Source of the DNA: Sipunculus nudus
Lineage: Eukaryota; Annelida; Sipuncula; Golfingiida; Sipunculidae
NCBI GenBank assembly: GCA_026874595.1
Contig: CM049311.1
Coordinates: 32,569,176 to 32,633,175 of the forward strand
DNA length: 64,000 nt
Direction: 5' to 3'
Shown piece after piece: positions 37,010 through 50,986 of this stretch (position 1 is the stretch's first letter; each line of letters opens with the position of its first letter). The notes below the pieces were generated by a model, which saw only the letters and a list, made by a program, of their open reading frames with translations, made no database searches and was not told the DNA's origin. A program made the translations under genes and the position numbers.

Positions 37010-37790
37010 CCTTTAAAAGGGCACGGTAGGTGGCGTCACCTGTCTTTTTGATGAGAAAACTCTCCAAAATAGATGTACATGCCAAATTGCAGCAAAATTG
37101 AACCACTCCTAGGATATGAGCAATTTATACCTAAAACATATGAATGTATGGACGCCACACGAAAACAATTGCAGATGGCGCCACCAGTCTTGAATATAAG
37201 ATATTCAGGTCAATGAACATGAACGATTTCATTCCAATCTGGCCATTAGTTTTTATACTTTTAATGCTTACAGTACTGCAAAGTGGCATTGATGGGATAT
37301 TAACGGCACGAAAACAAGAAAAGGACAAAAGATGGTGCCAATAATCTTCCACAGAAGACAAAACTATCCAGAATCTTAGGTCAGCTTGATTTTTGGACCA
37401 TTCCATGCATCACGTATCGAGATATTTAAGATTTTATGTGATTGTCGCCATATATGGCAATACTCAAGGTCAAAGCCACTCTCATAGGAAAGGTCTTGAC
37501 CCCATTTTAAATATACATCATCCCATAACCCATATCTATGTAAGTATATAATATCATAGAAATCTGTCTATTTGTTTTTGACTTATAATCCTTACAGTAC
37601 TGTCAAGTGGCACTGATAGGGATATTATACGGCACGAAAACAAGAAAAGGATAATAGGTGGCGCCACAAGTTTCCGGTATATGACCACACTATCCAAGAT
37701 CTTCGGTCAACATGATTTTTGGAGCAATCCATGCAAGATGTCTTGAGATATTTAAGAATGAGTGTAATTTTCCCATTTTGTACCAAGCGA
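37010..37790. repeat. tandem repeat, period about 326 bp, inside the copy 2 transposon
   Basis: GGCACGAAAACAAGAAAAGG occurs at 37,305 and 37,631, with matching flanks (GGCGCCAC, TTTTTGGA-CA-TCCATGCA). A third, more diverged unit begins near 37,020. Confidence 0.75.
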
Positions 37791-37865
37791 CCCGTGACAT
37801 GACGTCAAAATATTGGTGACTAAGGTATTCATGCAGTTGCGGCAAATTTTATGAGTGGAGCAATG

Positions 37866-37866
<1 letters not shown>

Positions 37867-37919
<53 letters not shown>

Positions 37920-37941
37920 AAAATATATATATATATATATA
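37867..37941. repeat. (CT)n plus (TA)n compound microsatellite
   Basis: A (CT)n run of about 34 bp passes directly into (TA)n. Confidence 0.95.
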
Positions 37942-38139
37942 TGAGAAAATAAATAAATTCTATAGACTAACTAACTTTTTAATCCGAGCTTTCAAGGCGC
38001 ACAGGAATCTTCATCACGTTGTGAGAGGGAACGGGTAGAGATGTGTTTTTACATATCGAGTAATAATGTATGGAGTCCATGGTGCAAGAAATAGTTTGCA
38101 CAAATATGAAATATAAGTGGAATTGCAAGATATAAGATA

Positions 38140-39010
38140 AGGAAAAATTATTTCTTCAGTGGTGAGATAAACGTGGCGGCTAATTTCTATTACAATAGTG
38201 ACCGTTATTACAATATTGGTTGCACGACACGGTCACTATTGTAATGACGTTCACTATTGTAATAAATTTCGTTATAGGTATAATTAATTAAGTTAGAATG
38301 TATTACAATTTTTAGAATACTATAATTCCCCAGCATATCACACTTGAACAAAAATATAAAAAGATGGTGGCGTTTCAAGACATACTATGAAGGAAATTAT
38401 TTCTTCATTGGTGAGGTAACAGTGCTGGCTATTTTTATAACAATAGTGACCGTTATTACAGTAGTGGTTGCTCGACACGGTCACTATTGTAATAACATTC
38501 ACTATTGTAATAAATTTCGTTATAGGTATAATTAATGAAGTAAAGATGGATTACAACGTTTGGAATACTATAATTCCGCAACATTTTACACTTGAACACA
38601 AATATAAAAAGATGGTGGCATTTCAAGATGAACTACGAGGGAAATTATTTCATCAGTGGTGAGATAACAGTGGCGGTTATTTTTTATTACAATAGTGACC
38701 GTTATTACAATAGTGGTTGCTCGACACGGTCACTATTGTAATAACGTTCACTATTGTGATAAATTTCGTAATTGCTATAATTAATGATGTAAGAGTGGAT
38801 TATAAAGTTTGGAATACTATAATTCCGCAGCATTTTACACTTTAACACAAATATAAAAAGATGGTGGCATTTCAAGATGAACTACGATAGCATTATTTCT
38901 TCAGTGGTGAAATAAAGGTGGCCGCTAGTTTTTATTACAATAGTGACCGTTATTACAATAGTGGTTTCTCGACACGGTCACTAATGTAATAAGGTTCACT
39001 ATTGTAATAA
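38140..39010. repeat. tandem array of about 240-bp units in the right arm
   Basis: Each unit contains TTATTTCTTCAGTGGTGAGA, paired CACTATTGTAATAA palindromes, ATAATTAATGAAGTA and a TTGAACACAAATATAAAAAG segment. About four units, with point differences. Confidence 0.85.
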
Positions 39011-40154
39011 CATATGAAATACAAACGGATGCGTTTTTGGGGAGACAGAGTCTGAATTGTGTGGCTTTTTTTTCGGAAATGTCATTTGTTTGGAAGAATC
39101 TCGACAAATCTAGGAAAATTTTCCGCCTTCAACATCAACCACTATTGTAATAAAAAATTATTACAATAGTGGTTGCATTTGCAACCACTATTGTAATAAT
39201 TATTACAATAGTGACCGTTATTACAATAGTGGTTGGCAAAAACTGGCCCTTCCCAACCACTATTGTAATAATTATTACAATAGTGAACGTTATTACAAAA
39301 GTGGTTGCAACATAGGGCTCACAGGAACCAAAACATATCTGTGAAATTGAGAAAGCATACTTTCATTGAGATATTTCGCACGAAAGAAGATCGCCGATTC
39401 TGCTCTGGCGGTCTTATTGCAATTCAGACAGATCTATTCGATAGGTCTGGAGCCCTTATAGCCAACACAGTCCAAGGGCCATCCCCCCTCCGAAAAACTT
39501 TTCTCGATCCCTCTAGATTTCTTCGTTGAGGTCTCTTTTACTCATTCCCAGGTGTTTCCAAACATCTAAACGGAGCAAACAAGCTAAAAAATCGACCCAG
39601 AATTGTGACTATCCCCTGAATTTAGAATTACGTATACATTTTCTGGTTCCAAAGTTAATGTAGCCCCGAAAATGCTACCACTTGGTACTGTTGAAACACT
39701 AAGCCCAAGACACCAGCCTCGCAGAGTGTCCCTGCCGGGCAAATGATTGTTTCATAGAGGGCAACACACGGCCCGTGTGCACACGGTTACACACACTTAC
39801 ACAAATGCACACACAGCTATATATATCTTTGTGTGTGCGTGGGAGTGGATGGGCGAGTTTGAATGGGTGTGTCAAAGTCGCTAATATTGCCTGTCATTGC
39901 GATATGTATGATCAAGGACAAATAAATTTTGTTTTGTGTACGTAAAAAAAGTAAGTGTCTTATGACAAAATAGCTTTGTAAAAAAATATTATCCGTTCAA
40001 TTATGTATGATCTCCACTTAAATGAAATATTATGCAAAGCATTTGAAATAAAAACTGTGATGTCGAAACTGCATTATCTGTCAGTTAATTGTATACAATG
40101 CCTTAGAATGGTTGCAAATGATTTTCATGTAAAAGTATTGATAGAGGTACTTAC

Positions 40155-40218
40155 AGACACATATATGACTACAGGTGAACACTAAGGCGATAGTGAGCAG
40201 TCCTTTAGAAGTGCTCAT
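40155..40218 (-). CDS. signal-peptide first exon, type B (copy B2)
   Basis: Identical in coding sequence to the 23.4-kb copy, with the same perfect GTAAGT donor in phase 1. Confidence 0.68.
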
Positions 40219-41422
40219 GTCGACCGAAGAGCTGAACTAATGAGCAAAATGAAGGAATCTCTTCTTAAAACAAAGCAAGGAGGAAGTTGGTTGATAAAGT
40301 TCTTGAGAACAATAAATATATCAGTTAATCAGACAGGTACTTAGAATACTTAATGTTCTAAATTCTTGGAAATGATGTAGGCAAGTTCCCACACCTAGAG
40401 TAAGTTATGCGGTATGCGGCTGTCCACTTTTGAAAGTAATTTATTGTCTGCAAACATTTCAGATCGGTGTAATCCGTTTTAGGCGTGTGGCATTTAGGCA
40501 ATCATTAGATTTATTATTGCTGTTCAAAGAGTTCAATGAGCAGTATATAATGTAAAATATTGTTGTTCAGCCCTTGGTTACTGATCTCGAGATTGCGATT
40601 CAGCTGTAAATGTGTCACACCCCATCGCCGGCAGACTGTTTCTTCGATATTTCGTGCATAAATCATATATTTGAACAATGAAGTATCAGGATATAAACAA
40701 ATAAGATTTACTTTGAAATGACTTAATTTTAATGTTCCGAAACGTGATTGCCTTGCCGTATAAAGTAACTAAGATGACGGATGTATGGGGTAACAGTTTG
40801 TTCTCTCTTTGTTAAAAGCAGATATTTTAAAATGTAGGATTTCTCTTATGGCCTTCTATGAAGCTTACATGTAAAAGTTTTGAGTGGTGTACTTGGCTGG
40901 ACTACTTAAGTGCGTGCTTGACTGTTATCAAACTGATATATAAGACAACAAACAATATAAATGAAGTTTATTCCATTTTTTTAATTAATCTGATAAGACA
41001 AGTACCAGTACCAGGTTGTTACGAGTTCAAAAGCACTTGGTTTGACTTGTCACATGGAATTATATCGCAGGTGTTACCAAAAGCTACAAATAAAATTGAT
41101 TCCCTTTATTCTTTTTTTTAATCATTATTTTACTTGTTTTATACAGAATCCTCTATAGATACGTATGCATGTTCTCTTCCGTTTATTCTCTGTTATGTAC
41201 GTGTATATATTGAAAGGATGATTGGATTATCATAATTAAGAATAATTCATTATAATTATTCACTTCATATCGGGTTTTAATGTTTTTGTCATTATGTATC
41301 ACCAACTTATACCCAAAGTTATAAAACAAGAAAATAGAAGAATTCATGGGTTTAGTATTTAACATATAATGAGGAAAAGACTGTTTAGATATGACTACAA
41401 ACAATTTGTTCATTTGTTCAAT

Positions 41423-41486
41423 TTGTTGAGATATGAGTACCAAGTAATACCAAAGCGACAGTGAGCAGTCCCAAAGAGGTGATCAT
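41423..41486 (-). pseudogene. signal-peptide exon, type A (copy A3), donor destroyed
   Basis: Same truncated structure as copy A2: the second duplication junction replaces the donor by AACAAATTGA. Confidence 0.75.
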
Positions 41487-44400
41487 GTCGGCAGCAGTTT
41501 TGAACTGGTAAGCAAATTGAAAGGAACCTCTTCTAAAAACATTTCAAGTAGGAAATTGTTTGTTGGCAACTGCTATATCGTAAATACCGTGTATGTTGAT
41601 AAGACAGGTGTATGAAGCACTCAAATTCATTGTTAAGTGGAAAATGATGGAAGCGTTTCTTAATCATACGTGACACAGACGTATCTAACCACACGCGACC
41701 CTTTTACCCTTTTAGATAAGGTTTGAGCATAAGTGACGTACGGGTGACCAAAATGGAAAACTTTTTATTGCCGGTAATAAAATGGAATTCAGGTTCAGGT
41801 AGGGCAAACCTTAGGTATAAGTTTATTGTTGCAGGCTTTTATGGTAAAAAGAGGGTTTTGGAAAGAAAATTATTCAGATTACATCGGTTCTTAATATTGT
41901 CCATGTGAGAATACATAAATCTTTTTGTACGGGTGGCCACACTTGAACAAGTTTTCATTAAACAAAACTACCATTCCGTTTACGTTTATCGTTAGCAGGC
42001 GTATATGGAATAATGAAAGCTTTTGGAATGAGGTAGTGCTGATGGAAAAGCAATGAGACCATTCTAAAATAATTCTAAAAAGTAAACAATTCAAACATCA
42101 ATTCAAACAACAGCTCTTAAACTTAACATAAATACGGACAATTTAAATGATACTTAACTTTCCAATTCCAAAAAGGGGCACAAAAATATGAACAAGCATT
42201 TGCAAGCAGATAAAATTCTCTCATTATTAATTTTTTTTATTTAAAAAAAAACACCTTTTATAATGAATTTTCAAAGAAATATCAGATATGCGTAAGTAAT
42301 TTGTAACTGTTTAACAAGTGAGCCATGGGTCATGACGCTAAGCCGACTGACATGTTGACAATATGTCCATGCATGCACAGGCAACTTATTAAGATAATGT
42401 AGGTGGTATCATCTTTCTTGCCCAGTAGCTAAGGCTCATTAACGGAGCACCGCATATTTGAAGCTGTCAAAAATAGAGATAAAAATACAAAAAAAAAAAT
42501 AAAATAAATGCAGGTGGCGCCAAGAGTCTGCAAGAACTGATGAAACACTCAATAAGGAAAATGCATGCAAAGAATCTTGGTGATCAATGTAATAAATGTT
42601 CAGATACTGGAGCTTTTGTATCAAATTTTTAATTATTCTGGGAGTACTTCTGAGCCCCATAGCTCGGAGGATATGGTAAACAGAGATCTAATTTCAGGTT
42701 TTCAAGGAGATTTTTCATGGACCTCCCTGGATATAAAGTTAGAAGATTCCAGGTCTAATGGTTACGACTTGTGCCCTGTTAACGGACGACTGCATTTTTG
42801 AAGGTATCAAAAACAGATAAAAAAAAAAAACGTAAAAATTGAACATGCATGCAAAGAATCATGGTGAATCAAGTTGTTCAGATACTGGATCTCATGTATC
42901 GAATTTTCATTTATTCTGGGGGGGGGGGGATTACTTCTTAACCTCATAGCTCAAAGCTATGGGTAACGGAGACCCAAATTACGGCTACCAAGAACATTTT
43001 CAAGCACCTCCCTGCATGTCAAGTTAGAACATTCTAAGTCCAACGGTTAGGATTTGTGCCTGGTTATCGGACAGAAGGACGGACGACGGACAAAGAGTGA
43101 TCGCTATGGCTAAGATGACTTTCAGGCAGCTGAGATAAAAAAACAAAACAAATTGTTTGTTCACGCGTTCTCCAGAATGAACGTAGGAGGTCAAATTGAG
43201 GGCTACGAACGCTTTAACACTTCGAGTTCCAACAGGTAAGTAACACATGTTCAGCACGATACATGTCACTTGACAGAGAGCTGTTATTGTAGCCGGATAA
43301 ATCATCTGTAAATCACACGTTCACACATCCTACACCTAGGTGCAAAAACGTGTTCGTAGGACTCAATTCGACCCCCCACATACTTTCTGGAGAAGGCGTT
43401 AACACACAAATTTATAATCGACACCTGGATCCGCATTAACATATATCCAGCTTTTAACAGATTAACCAAAGAAAAGTTATCAGTTGTTCCTTGGCCAATG
43501 GTCCACTGTTCCACAAAATTTTATTTAATTCCATAAAAAATACATGTTGTGTCAACAAAATATTTAGTTGTAGTTTGTACAATAGGTATGGCCGACCACT
43601 TGCTGATTTCAGGTAACCTGTAAGTATATCATATACACTATCGCTCCGTGCTCCCTGGTTCCAACTAGTGGATTAAGATTTAGCTTAATTTATTCAGAAG
43701 ATATGAAACTGACCCTTTTATACTTCCATTAATATTCCGTCAATCCATTGTTCCATCTTTACATCATTGACACCATTATCTCACTCGCTGATAGTGAAGG
43801 CATAGAAATCCAGCTCTTTCGGTTAGTTTACCCAAAAAGTATATCTAAAGGTTCCTAATGAATTTAAATGAGTTTTATAGATATTATGGTCTTGAGCTAA
43901 TAAAGAACTGATAAAACTTTAATTTAGGTGGATTATTAATTTTTATGTATATCTTTTGAAGGATAAGCAGCAGCAAAAAAAGGGCAACTTTGGCTGTATT
44001 GAGTTCCGGGTCCTCTCTCACTACGCACTGATTCATCCCAAAGTTTTAGGAATCGTTCCCTAGTCCACAATTCACAATGTTACAAAATTTCATTCAACTT
44101 TTAAAGCCAGTGTGTGGTCATATTACCAAGCAAAAGAATGAAAAACGCTGATCACATAACGTCAGCTAACTTCTTTACGTGAAAAAAATAATGTGTCATT
44201 TAGGAACAAATAACCATCTGTTGGGCAGCTGTAGGCGTAAATAATTTAACATTTCATTAATTATCTTTTGTAAGCTGTGAACATCAGGAAGTTTACACTT
44301 GACAATTATTTACATACATTTACGTAAGGATGTGGCGAAAAGGGCAGATAAATAACATAGAATGAAAAGCACATTTTTATCTGAAGAATGCATTCAGGAG

Positions 44401-44726
44401 AATGTTAGGGGAAATACAAGTGATTTTTTTAGAAAATGTATCAACATTAAGTTGTGTTGAAGGAAACAACCTTTTCAAATTAAATATCAAATTAAAAAAA
44501 CTTTAAAGAGTGTCACTTTGAGTCATATTATGTTCACCTACGTGTTTGCATATGATCTTCTATTCCATCTCCCCCCCCCCTGGGCAGGTAAATTTTTCAA
44601 TGATTTCTTTTGGCGGAATGATATTTTTTATATTTATGGGAATATGAAATCATGGGCATTTGAATACTAGTATGAGAATTAAAATCTTAACAAACACAGG
44701 TAAAACAACGGTGAAATATTAAATGC

Positions 44727-45142
44727 ATCGGCTTCTGTAACACAAGGGTGGAGCACAGGATTAAAAGCCGGAAGGTCGTGTGTTCGAATCTCAGCCGAGG
44801 CGGTGAGATTTTTCACGGTCGGCCCTCACCCCTCACGGTTAGCACTCCGCAGGCTTAATGGGAAGGCTGTGCCCCAAAGCCATATATCACTCACAAACAA
44901 GTGCGTCTTACGGGTCCCTCGGCGTTTTGACCTAGCAATGGGGATGATTATACATCCACAGGTGCGGTAGACACCGGGCCTGGGTGACACCAGGATACAA
45001 AAATAACATGATAGGAAGCGAGTGCTACCGCCCTGTCACGTATAGTCCCGAATCGAAATGGTGGTATGCAGATGTACATACTTAGATTAAGAATTAGAAA
45101 AGAAAGTATAAAAAATGGGATGGTCACCTCCAGCAAAAAAAG
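44727..45142 (+). mobile_element. tRNA-derived SINE (copy 3)
   Basis: Orthologue of the copy 1 SINE, nearly identical. Followed by the longest of the three (TA)n tracts (45,160-45,225). Confidence 0.85.
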
Positions 45143-45157
45143 TTAAATGCTGGTATT

Positions 45158-45225
<68 letters not shown>

Positions 45226-46158
45226 TATGAATACCTGTTATTTGCAAGCGCATTTCTATACAAGTCTGACGAGCTTACATCATTTCTTTATGGCATTAAA
45301 ATAGAGGGCACAAACATGTTAAGTAATGTAATGTTTTGAAAAGATAACAATACATGCACATGTTTTAAGGAACTGTCAATTGTTATTCTGGCCAACCCTA
45401 GATTTCCGATTCCTATGCGCAGTTTGATATTAAATTATTAAATGCCCTTCCTATAATAACTCCTTATTGATTCAAATTCCCCATCATTTGTTATGACTTA
45501 AGAGCTCCATGTTTAAGAAAGTAAGTATCTATAAACCCATACGAGCGTGAGCTACATACAACAACTACTCAATTACTAAAGAGTATCGTTGCTTAAGCAA
45601 GAATAATCATTACTAAATCCCCCGCCGGAAATGTTAAAGCTACATAGACATTTACAATAATATGTGCACTTTCCCTAGTCATTAGTACATTGTAGCTGAA
45701 ACATTTTTATGCTAAACTCTCCCGGCACACGGACTTCATTTCCCACGCATCTCCAGTTCACCTGTTTTATACGTTGTTTTGGTTATGTATGCGAGTAAAA
45801 ACAGCCCATGTGCGTTTGTTTACCATAACAAGACTATATGGCCAGAGGTCATACCGTGCGCATGCACAACATTCAAACAAGGAGAATTGACAGGAAAAAA
45901 GAAACATCGGTTAGACTTGAAATATTTTGATTTGTGAAGTCACGAGGTATGGCCACAAGGTGGTGTGCCCGCTATGTCTGTATTTTGTACGACTGGTTTC
46001 GCCAGGTGAAAGCTTTGTGTCCAGAAGTGTAATTATGATTCTAAGATCAGAATGAAATACTCGCATATATCATAATATTTCAAGGAGAAAAGCGCTATAT
46101 GTGTACATATTTTGTAATACTATGTGTATATTTAACATACAAGATCTCTTTAAATATA

Positions 46159-46573
46159 AGCCCAATTTACGCTAGAAAATTGTGGCGCGCTAGACCGGGC
46201 CAGAAAAATGTGGAGCGGGCTACATTTTAATTTGCGTTCACACTGTGTCGGACAAAGTGACCATGTAAAGCGCGCTACCGTGTCAAGATAGGCCGCATTG
46301 CACTTGGCACGGCCTAGAATCTGCATTTTGTTTACACGCAGATAAACAGTGCAATCTAGCGCGGTCTAGACTGGATTCCCCCTTGCGGGCATGGCTAAAA
46401 CCTAGTCACCTGACAGCCGAGTCTGGCGCGCGCTAGCATCTGGAACCAACTTAAACCGGTGGTCAAAATGTAGCGCGCTCCAGACCAAAAATCCTCGAAA
46501 TCTGGCGCGTTTGGGGGACTTGGCGCGCGTAAACGATGTAGAGCGCTTCAAAAAAACGTGTGTAAATGGGGCT
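46159..46573. mobile_element. GCGC-rich MITE (copy 3)
   Basis: Orthologue of the copy 1 element with the same termini and ATA flanks. Confidence 0.65.
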
Positions 46574-46899
46574 ATAAACTCAAAATTTGATTTAAGACAA
46601 TCCCAAAGTGTTTTGATAAAAAACAATTTGCCTTTAGTATGTAAGGACATTCTAAAATTAACCTTTCTTATGCTCTTCCCCCTGTTAACGTTAATGTTTC
46701 GGTCGCAGTTTATTTAAATCTTTTAGAACAAGCTAAAAGAAATGCACAATGCTTTTTTGGTTTCATAGGAAGGTGAAGGACAAAAATGCATAGGATGTTA
46801 TATTTTTATAAACAAAATTACTCATAACGAATTTGCTACATATGCTCTTACATTATTAAGCTGATTAGGGTTGTTTTCAGGGAATCCTCATAAATAATA

Positions 46900-47387
46900 T
46901 ATTAGATTCTTCTAAAATTGACATAATCACACGTTTACAGTTAGATTGCATCACAAAAGAGGTAACACGTTGTATCACTCAGGCCATCAATGCGGTCGCA
47001 CCAGAGAGAGAAGTAAAAAATTAAAAAAAAAAAAAACTATTGGAACTTCACCCAAGAAATAAAAGATATTGTAGCCTTATGGCGACCAAAAAGGCGCTAC
47101 CAGCAACGGACATGTACCACGGAAGCCAAAGATTTATTTAATAGAATAAAAAGGTTAGTTGATCAAGCTATCTAGGCGCTAAAACGATATCAATGGTCAG
47201 AATATATTAACAGTCTAGGTCAAATGATGAAACAAACTCAGGTGAATTTTGGAAACAATTCAAACATTTCTCTATCTCTAAATATAACCCAAATACAGGA
47301 CAGGCTAAACCCCTAATAAACTCTGACGGCACAGTTGCTGCTACAGCAAAGTGTCGTGCATGTCTATTTGCGAATACTCCAAAATAA
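46900..47387 (+). pseudogene. LINE fragment, endonuclease-RT linker (copy 3)
   Basis: Carries the same A-run insertion, in-frame TAG and indel as copy 1, supporting a closer relationship of copies 1 and 3. Confidence 0.72.
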
Positions 47388-48271
47388 ATACGAAAAACCC
47401 CGACACACCCTAACTTCAAGAATGCTTCCTAAACACAACGAAACAAATAACTGATGAAAATAAAGCACTATTTAATGTAGAAAACCCGACCACGGAAGAC
47501 AGTGACGACAACTTAGCAGTAAGACCCATGGTAATTCTACAGGTAAAGCGGGCCCTTGCCTTATCCAAAGGCAAATCATTTGTTCCTTCTTTTTAAAAAG
47601 TCATCAGTCGCAGCCTACTGCTGTTTACCACGACATCAATGCAATAGGATGAATGGCCCTTGAAGAGCATTTCCCCGTATCACTTTTCACGACTCAAGTA
47701 GGCTAATAAAAAGCCTACACCTCAGTTGGATTTCGAAAGGTCTCACTGTTTCACAGAATTTTCACTGTGATGTCAAACGGTCAAACCTGCAGAGGCAGAC
47801 TCTCCATGGTGGCGTAACTGCTCCTTGTATTTGGTCATCAGTTAATAGGTTTTGGTTGGATAACTCACCTATATTATTTTTATGCTATTCCTTTTTTAAA
47901 GTGCGTGTGTATGTGCATGCGGTGATGGCGTCACATTTCGTCTTAATATTCATTTATCCTGCAAATCACAGACTATAGGTAACCATAACACAATATCCGG
48001 AAGATTTCAGCACGCATTCTCTGGAGGTTAAGTCAGATTGTACATTAATGATACTTGTCCTGCTTAGGGATAACCGGACGAGGGAGGGACAAACAGCTGC
48101 GATTTTGCTAAGCTGATTATTAATATGCTTAGCTAAATCATATAATATGCTATGAAATTGAGAGAAATCTTAAATATTATATACGAGGTGTCAATATCCA
48201 GAGAAACCCTATAAAAAACTGAGAAAAAAATCGGCACCCGAAACACACCGGAGCCAACAATTCTTAATAAG

Positions 48272-49799
48272 CAGTCTCAGAAAAGCAAAGAGCGCCCCTG
48301 GACCTTCGTAAAAGGCATGGACTCAGGATGAACCGTGCATGTATTTGAAAACCCAGCATGGAGACTTGCATGGAGACTGCAGCAATGCAAGATTGCAGCC
48401 TTTAACTTAACAAAGGAAGCAAAGCGTGGTTTCGAGAAAGATTCGATATGTAGACTATTTAACATTAAGCCTGATAGGGACAATTGGAAAAATACCACTA
48501 TTATTCCTCAACTGCGTAGATGAATCTCCTAGCAAAAGTATGAGAAAATATGGAATATTGGCCAAAACAAAGTGAGATTAAACCAGTGAAGGATTATGAC
48601 TATATTTCAAATGATACCATATTTGCTAGGTTCTTGATCGATATGTGATTGATGTAACTTGGTTAAAGCCTAGAGAATGCAAACGCTGGATGTGAAAAAA
48701 GAAACCCTGTGAAAGTTATAAACAGGTATTGTTGGCCTGGAAATTGATTACTGAACTAAAAATAAGCTAAGGGTACATTTATTGTTATCTCTACCTGAAG
48801 AAGAAAATATTGGTATCAGAGAGAAAGTAAGTCCTACATGAATTGTAAATTGAAGAGTCAAACAACGTTTTAAAAATTTTCATAGCTTATCTAGCCAGGA
48901 AATTAGGAAAATATGTTTAAGCTGATAGTGTGATAAAATTTAAGAATTTTAAAGATAATTAGAGAATGCCTGGGCAGTCCATAGAAGAATCTATAATAAA
49001 CTTTTAGGTACAACAATATCATGAAACTGAATATTTTTTTACCTCCATGGTATTTTGGCTTTCAGGATATTGAAAAGAATGAAAATCAGCAAAGCTGAGC
49101 GGATGCTGGCATTTACAGAAGTAGACTATCAGAAGAAAGAACTTTTGTTTGACCAGTCCAAGAAATATTTACGATAAAAGCCAAAGAATATCAAGGAGAG
49201 GAGCTGATAGTGGAAATTCGGGTGCGACCATGTGCTAGCATGGTGTGGGGCAAAACTTCTTACACGCTATGATCTGTGGACAAAATGAGAATTAAGAGAA
49301 AAGCAGGAGCTCCATTTTTTTTTAAATTAGGAGGTGTTGAGAAATAAAAAAAAAATCTTCTAATACCATATTCCTGGTGAGATTGCAGGTGAGAATTTTA
49401 CTGTGGCCCTGGATCTGGTGGATTCTGATATCCTTCTTCTGTTATCCATGGAAGCAAATAAAACAGCCAGGGTAACAGCTTCCAGAAACAGGCATTGAGG
49501 TACTTTGGTGCAGTACACACGAGTCGACAAATTGTCTTCATACGTGATAGTTTCAGTGGCTCTCAACTTGTCTTTGGTTGAAAAAACAATTTTGCATAAC
49601 GTCATGGCTAAGCAAACACCCAACTGATGTAGATATTGGTGATAGTGACAAGAAGTCACGGACACAAGCAGCTAAATTACCTCTAATTACCTCAACCACA
49701 AAAAAAACAAAAATTACCAAGCAGAGCTTTAGTAAAGGAAGATCCTCCTAAAATATTACCCTTTTTAAAATATTTTATATCAACATCAGACCCTGTGTA
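48272..49799 (+). pseudogene. LTR-type retroelement relic (copy 3)
   Basis: Orthologue of the copy 1 relic, with the same deletion of about 158 bp and the same broken frames. Confidence 0.55.
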
Positions 49800-50922
49800 A
49801 TAACTAGTCTAAATATTCTAGTAAACTAGAGGTGATGGTACTCAATTAGGGCCCCGAGTTCCTCAAAATGGCAGCCCTGTGGCCATATTGGATGTCAGAT
49901 TGGTCTGAAAGTTTTCACCACAAACAATATAAAATTCATGACATTATCTGAACAGTTATTGCGAAAGGATTTTAACATAATTGCCTAGCAGCCATAATGG
50001 ATTTAACAGAAGTGTAAAATTTGAAAGTGACATCTCCTAATTGTTGCAATATTCTATTTAATTTTCGCAAAAGAAAATCATCGTTAGCACTGTGGCGTTC
50101 ATATTGGTTTTTGGATGGGTATGGTATTCGATAGGGCTCACAGGAACCAAAACATATCTGTGAAATTGAGAAAGCATACTTTCATTGAGATATTTCGCAC
50201 GAAAGAAGATCGCCGATTCTGCTCTGGCGGTCTTATTGCAATTCAGGGCCATCCCCCTCCGAAAAACTTTTCTCGATCCCTTTAGGTTTCTTCGTTGAGG
50301 TCTCTTTTACTCATTCCCAGGTGTTTCCAAACATCTAAACGGAGCTAACAAGCTAAAAAATCGACCCAGAATTGTGACTACCCCTGAATTTAGAATTACG
50401 TATACATTTTCTGGTTCCAAAGTTAATGTAGCCCCGAAAATGCTACCACTTGGTACTGTTGAAACACTAAGCCCAAGACACCAGCCTCGCAGAGTGTCCC
50501 TGCCGGGCAAATGATTGTTTCATAGAGGGCAACACACGGCCCGTGTGCACACGGTTACACACACTTACACAAATGCACACACAGCTATATATATCTTTGT
50601 GTGTGCGTGGGAGTGGATGGGCGAGTTTGAATGGGTGTGTCAAAGTCGCTAATATTGCCTGTCATTGCGATATGTATGATCAAGGACAAATAAATTTTGT
50701 TTTGTGTACGTAAAAAAAGTAAAAGTCTTATGACAAAATAGCTTTGTAAAAAAATATTATCCGTTCAATTATGTATGATCTCCACTTAAATGAAATATTA
50801 TGCAAAGCATTTGAAATAAAAACTGTGATGTTGAAACTGCATTATCTGTCAGTTAATTGTATACAATGCCTAAGAATGGTTGCAAATGATTTTCATGTAA
50901 AAGTATTGATAGAGGTACTTAC

Positions 50923-50986
50923 AGACACATATATGACTACAGGTGAACACTAAGGCGATAGTGAGCAGTCCTTTAGAAGTGCTCAT
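50923..50986 (-). CDS. signal-peptide first exon, type B (copy B3)
   Basis: The coding sequence and GTAAGT donor match copies B1 and B2. It is the farthest-upstream intact-looking copy. Confidence 0.68.

Larger units (their letters stand above)
33461..39311. mobile_element. 5,851-bp foldback-type DNA transposon with 8-bp target duplication
   Basis: Flanked by ATAGGGCT at 33,453-33,460 and 39,312-39,319; the empty site is present once in copies 1 and 3. Ends are mirror images starting GTTGCAACCACT. The arms are built from palindromic CACTATTGTAATAA units, with about 0.4 kb of near-perfect match and longer partial match. The right arm adds about four tandem units of about 240 bp (38,140-39,000); the left has about two. 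The core (about 34,140-38,140) has (TA)n, (CT)n, a 145-bp and a 326-bp tandem repeat but no transposase frame. An 8-bp duplication occurs in hAT, P and some other superfamilies; the G-starting terminus does not match the hAT CAG end, so I leave it unassigned. Confidence 0.9.
24613..41427. repeat. segmental tandem duplication, copy 2 (16,815 bp)
   Basis: Longer than copy 1 because of a 5,851-bp transposon (33,461-39,311), a retained segment of about 158 bp near 32,796-32,953, and a retained segment of about 49 bp near 39,428-39,476. Elsewhere the order is identical to the other copies. Confidence 0.95.

Noticed and set aside
39305-39529. 74-codon frame at the right border of the copy 2 transposon
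   Set aside because: It spans the transposon end and a copy-specific indel, and the same sequence is closed in copies 1 and 3; no motif recognised.
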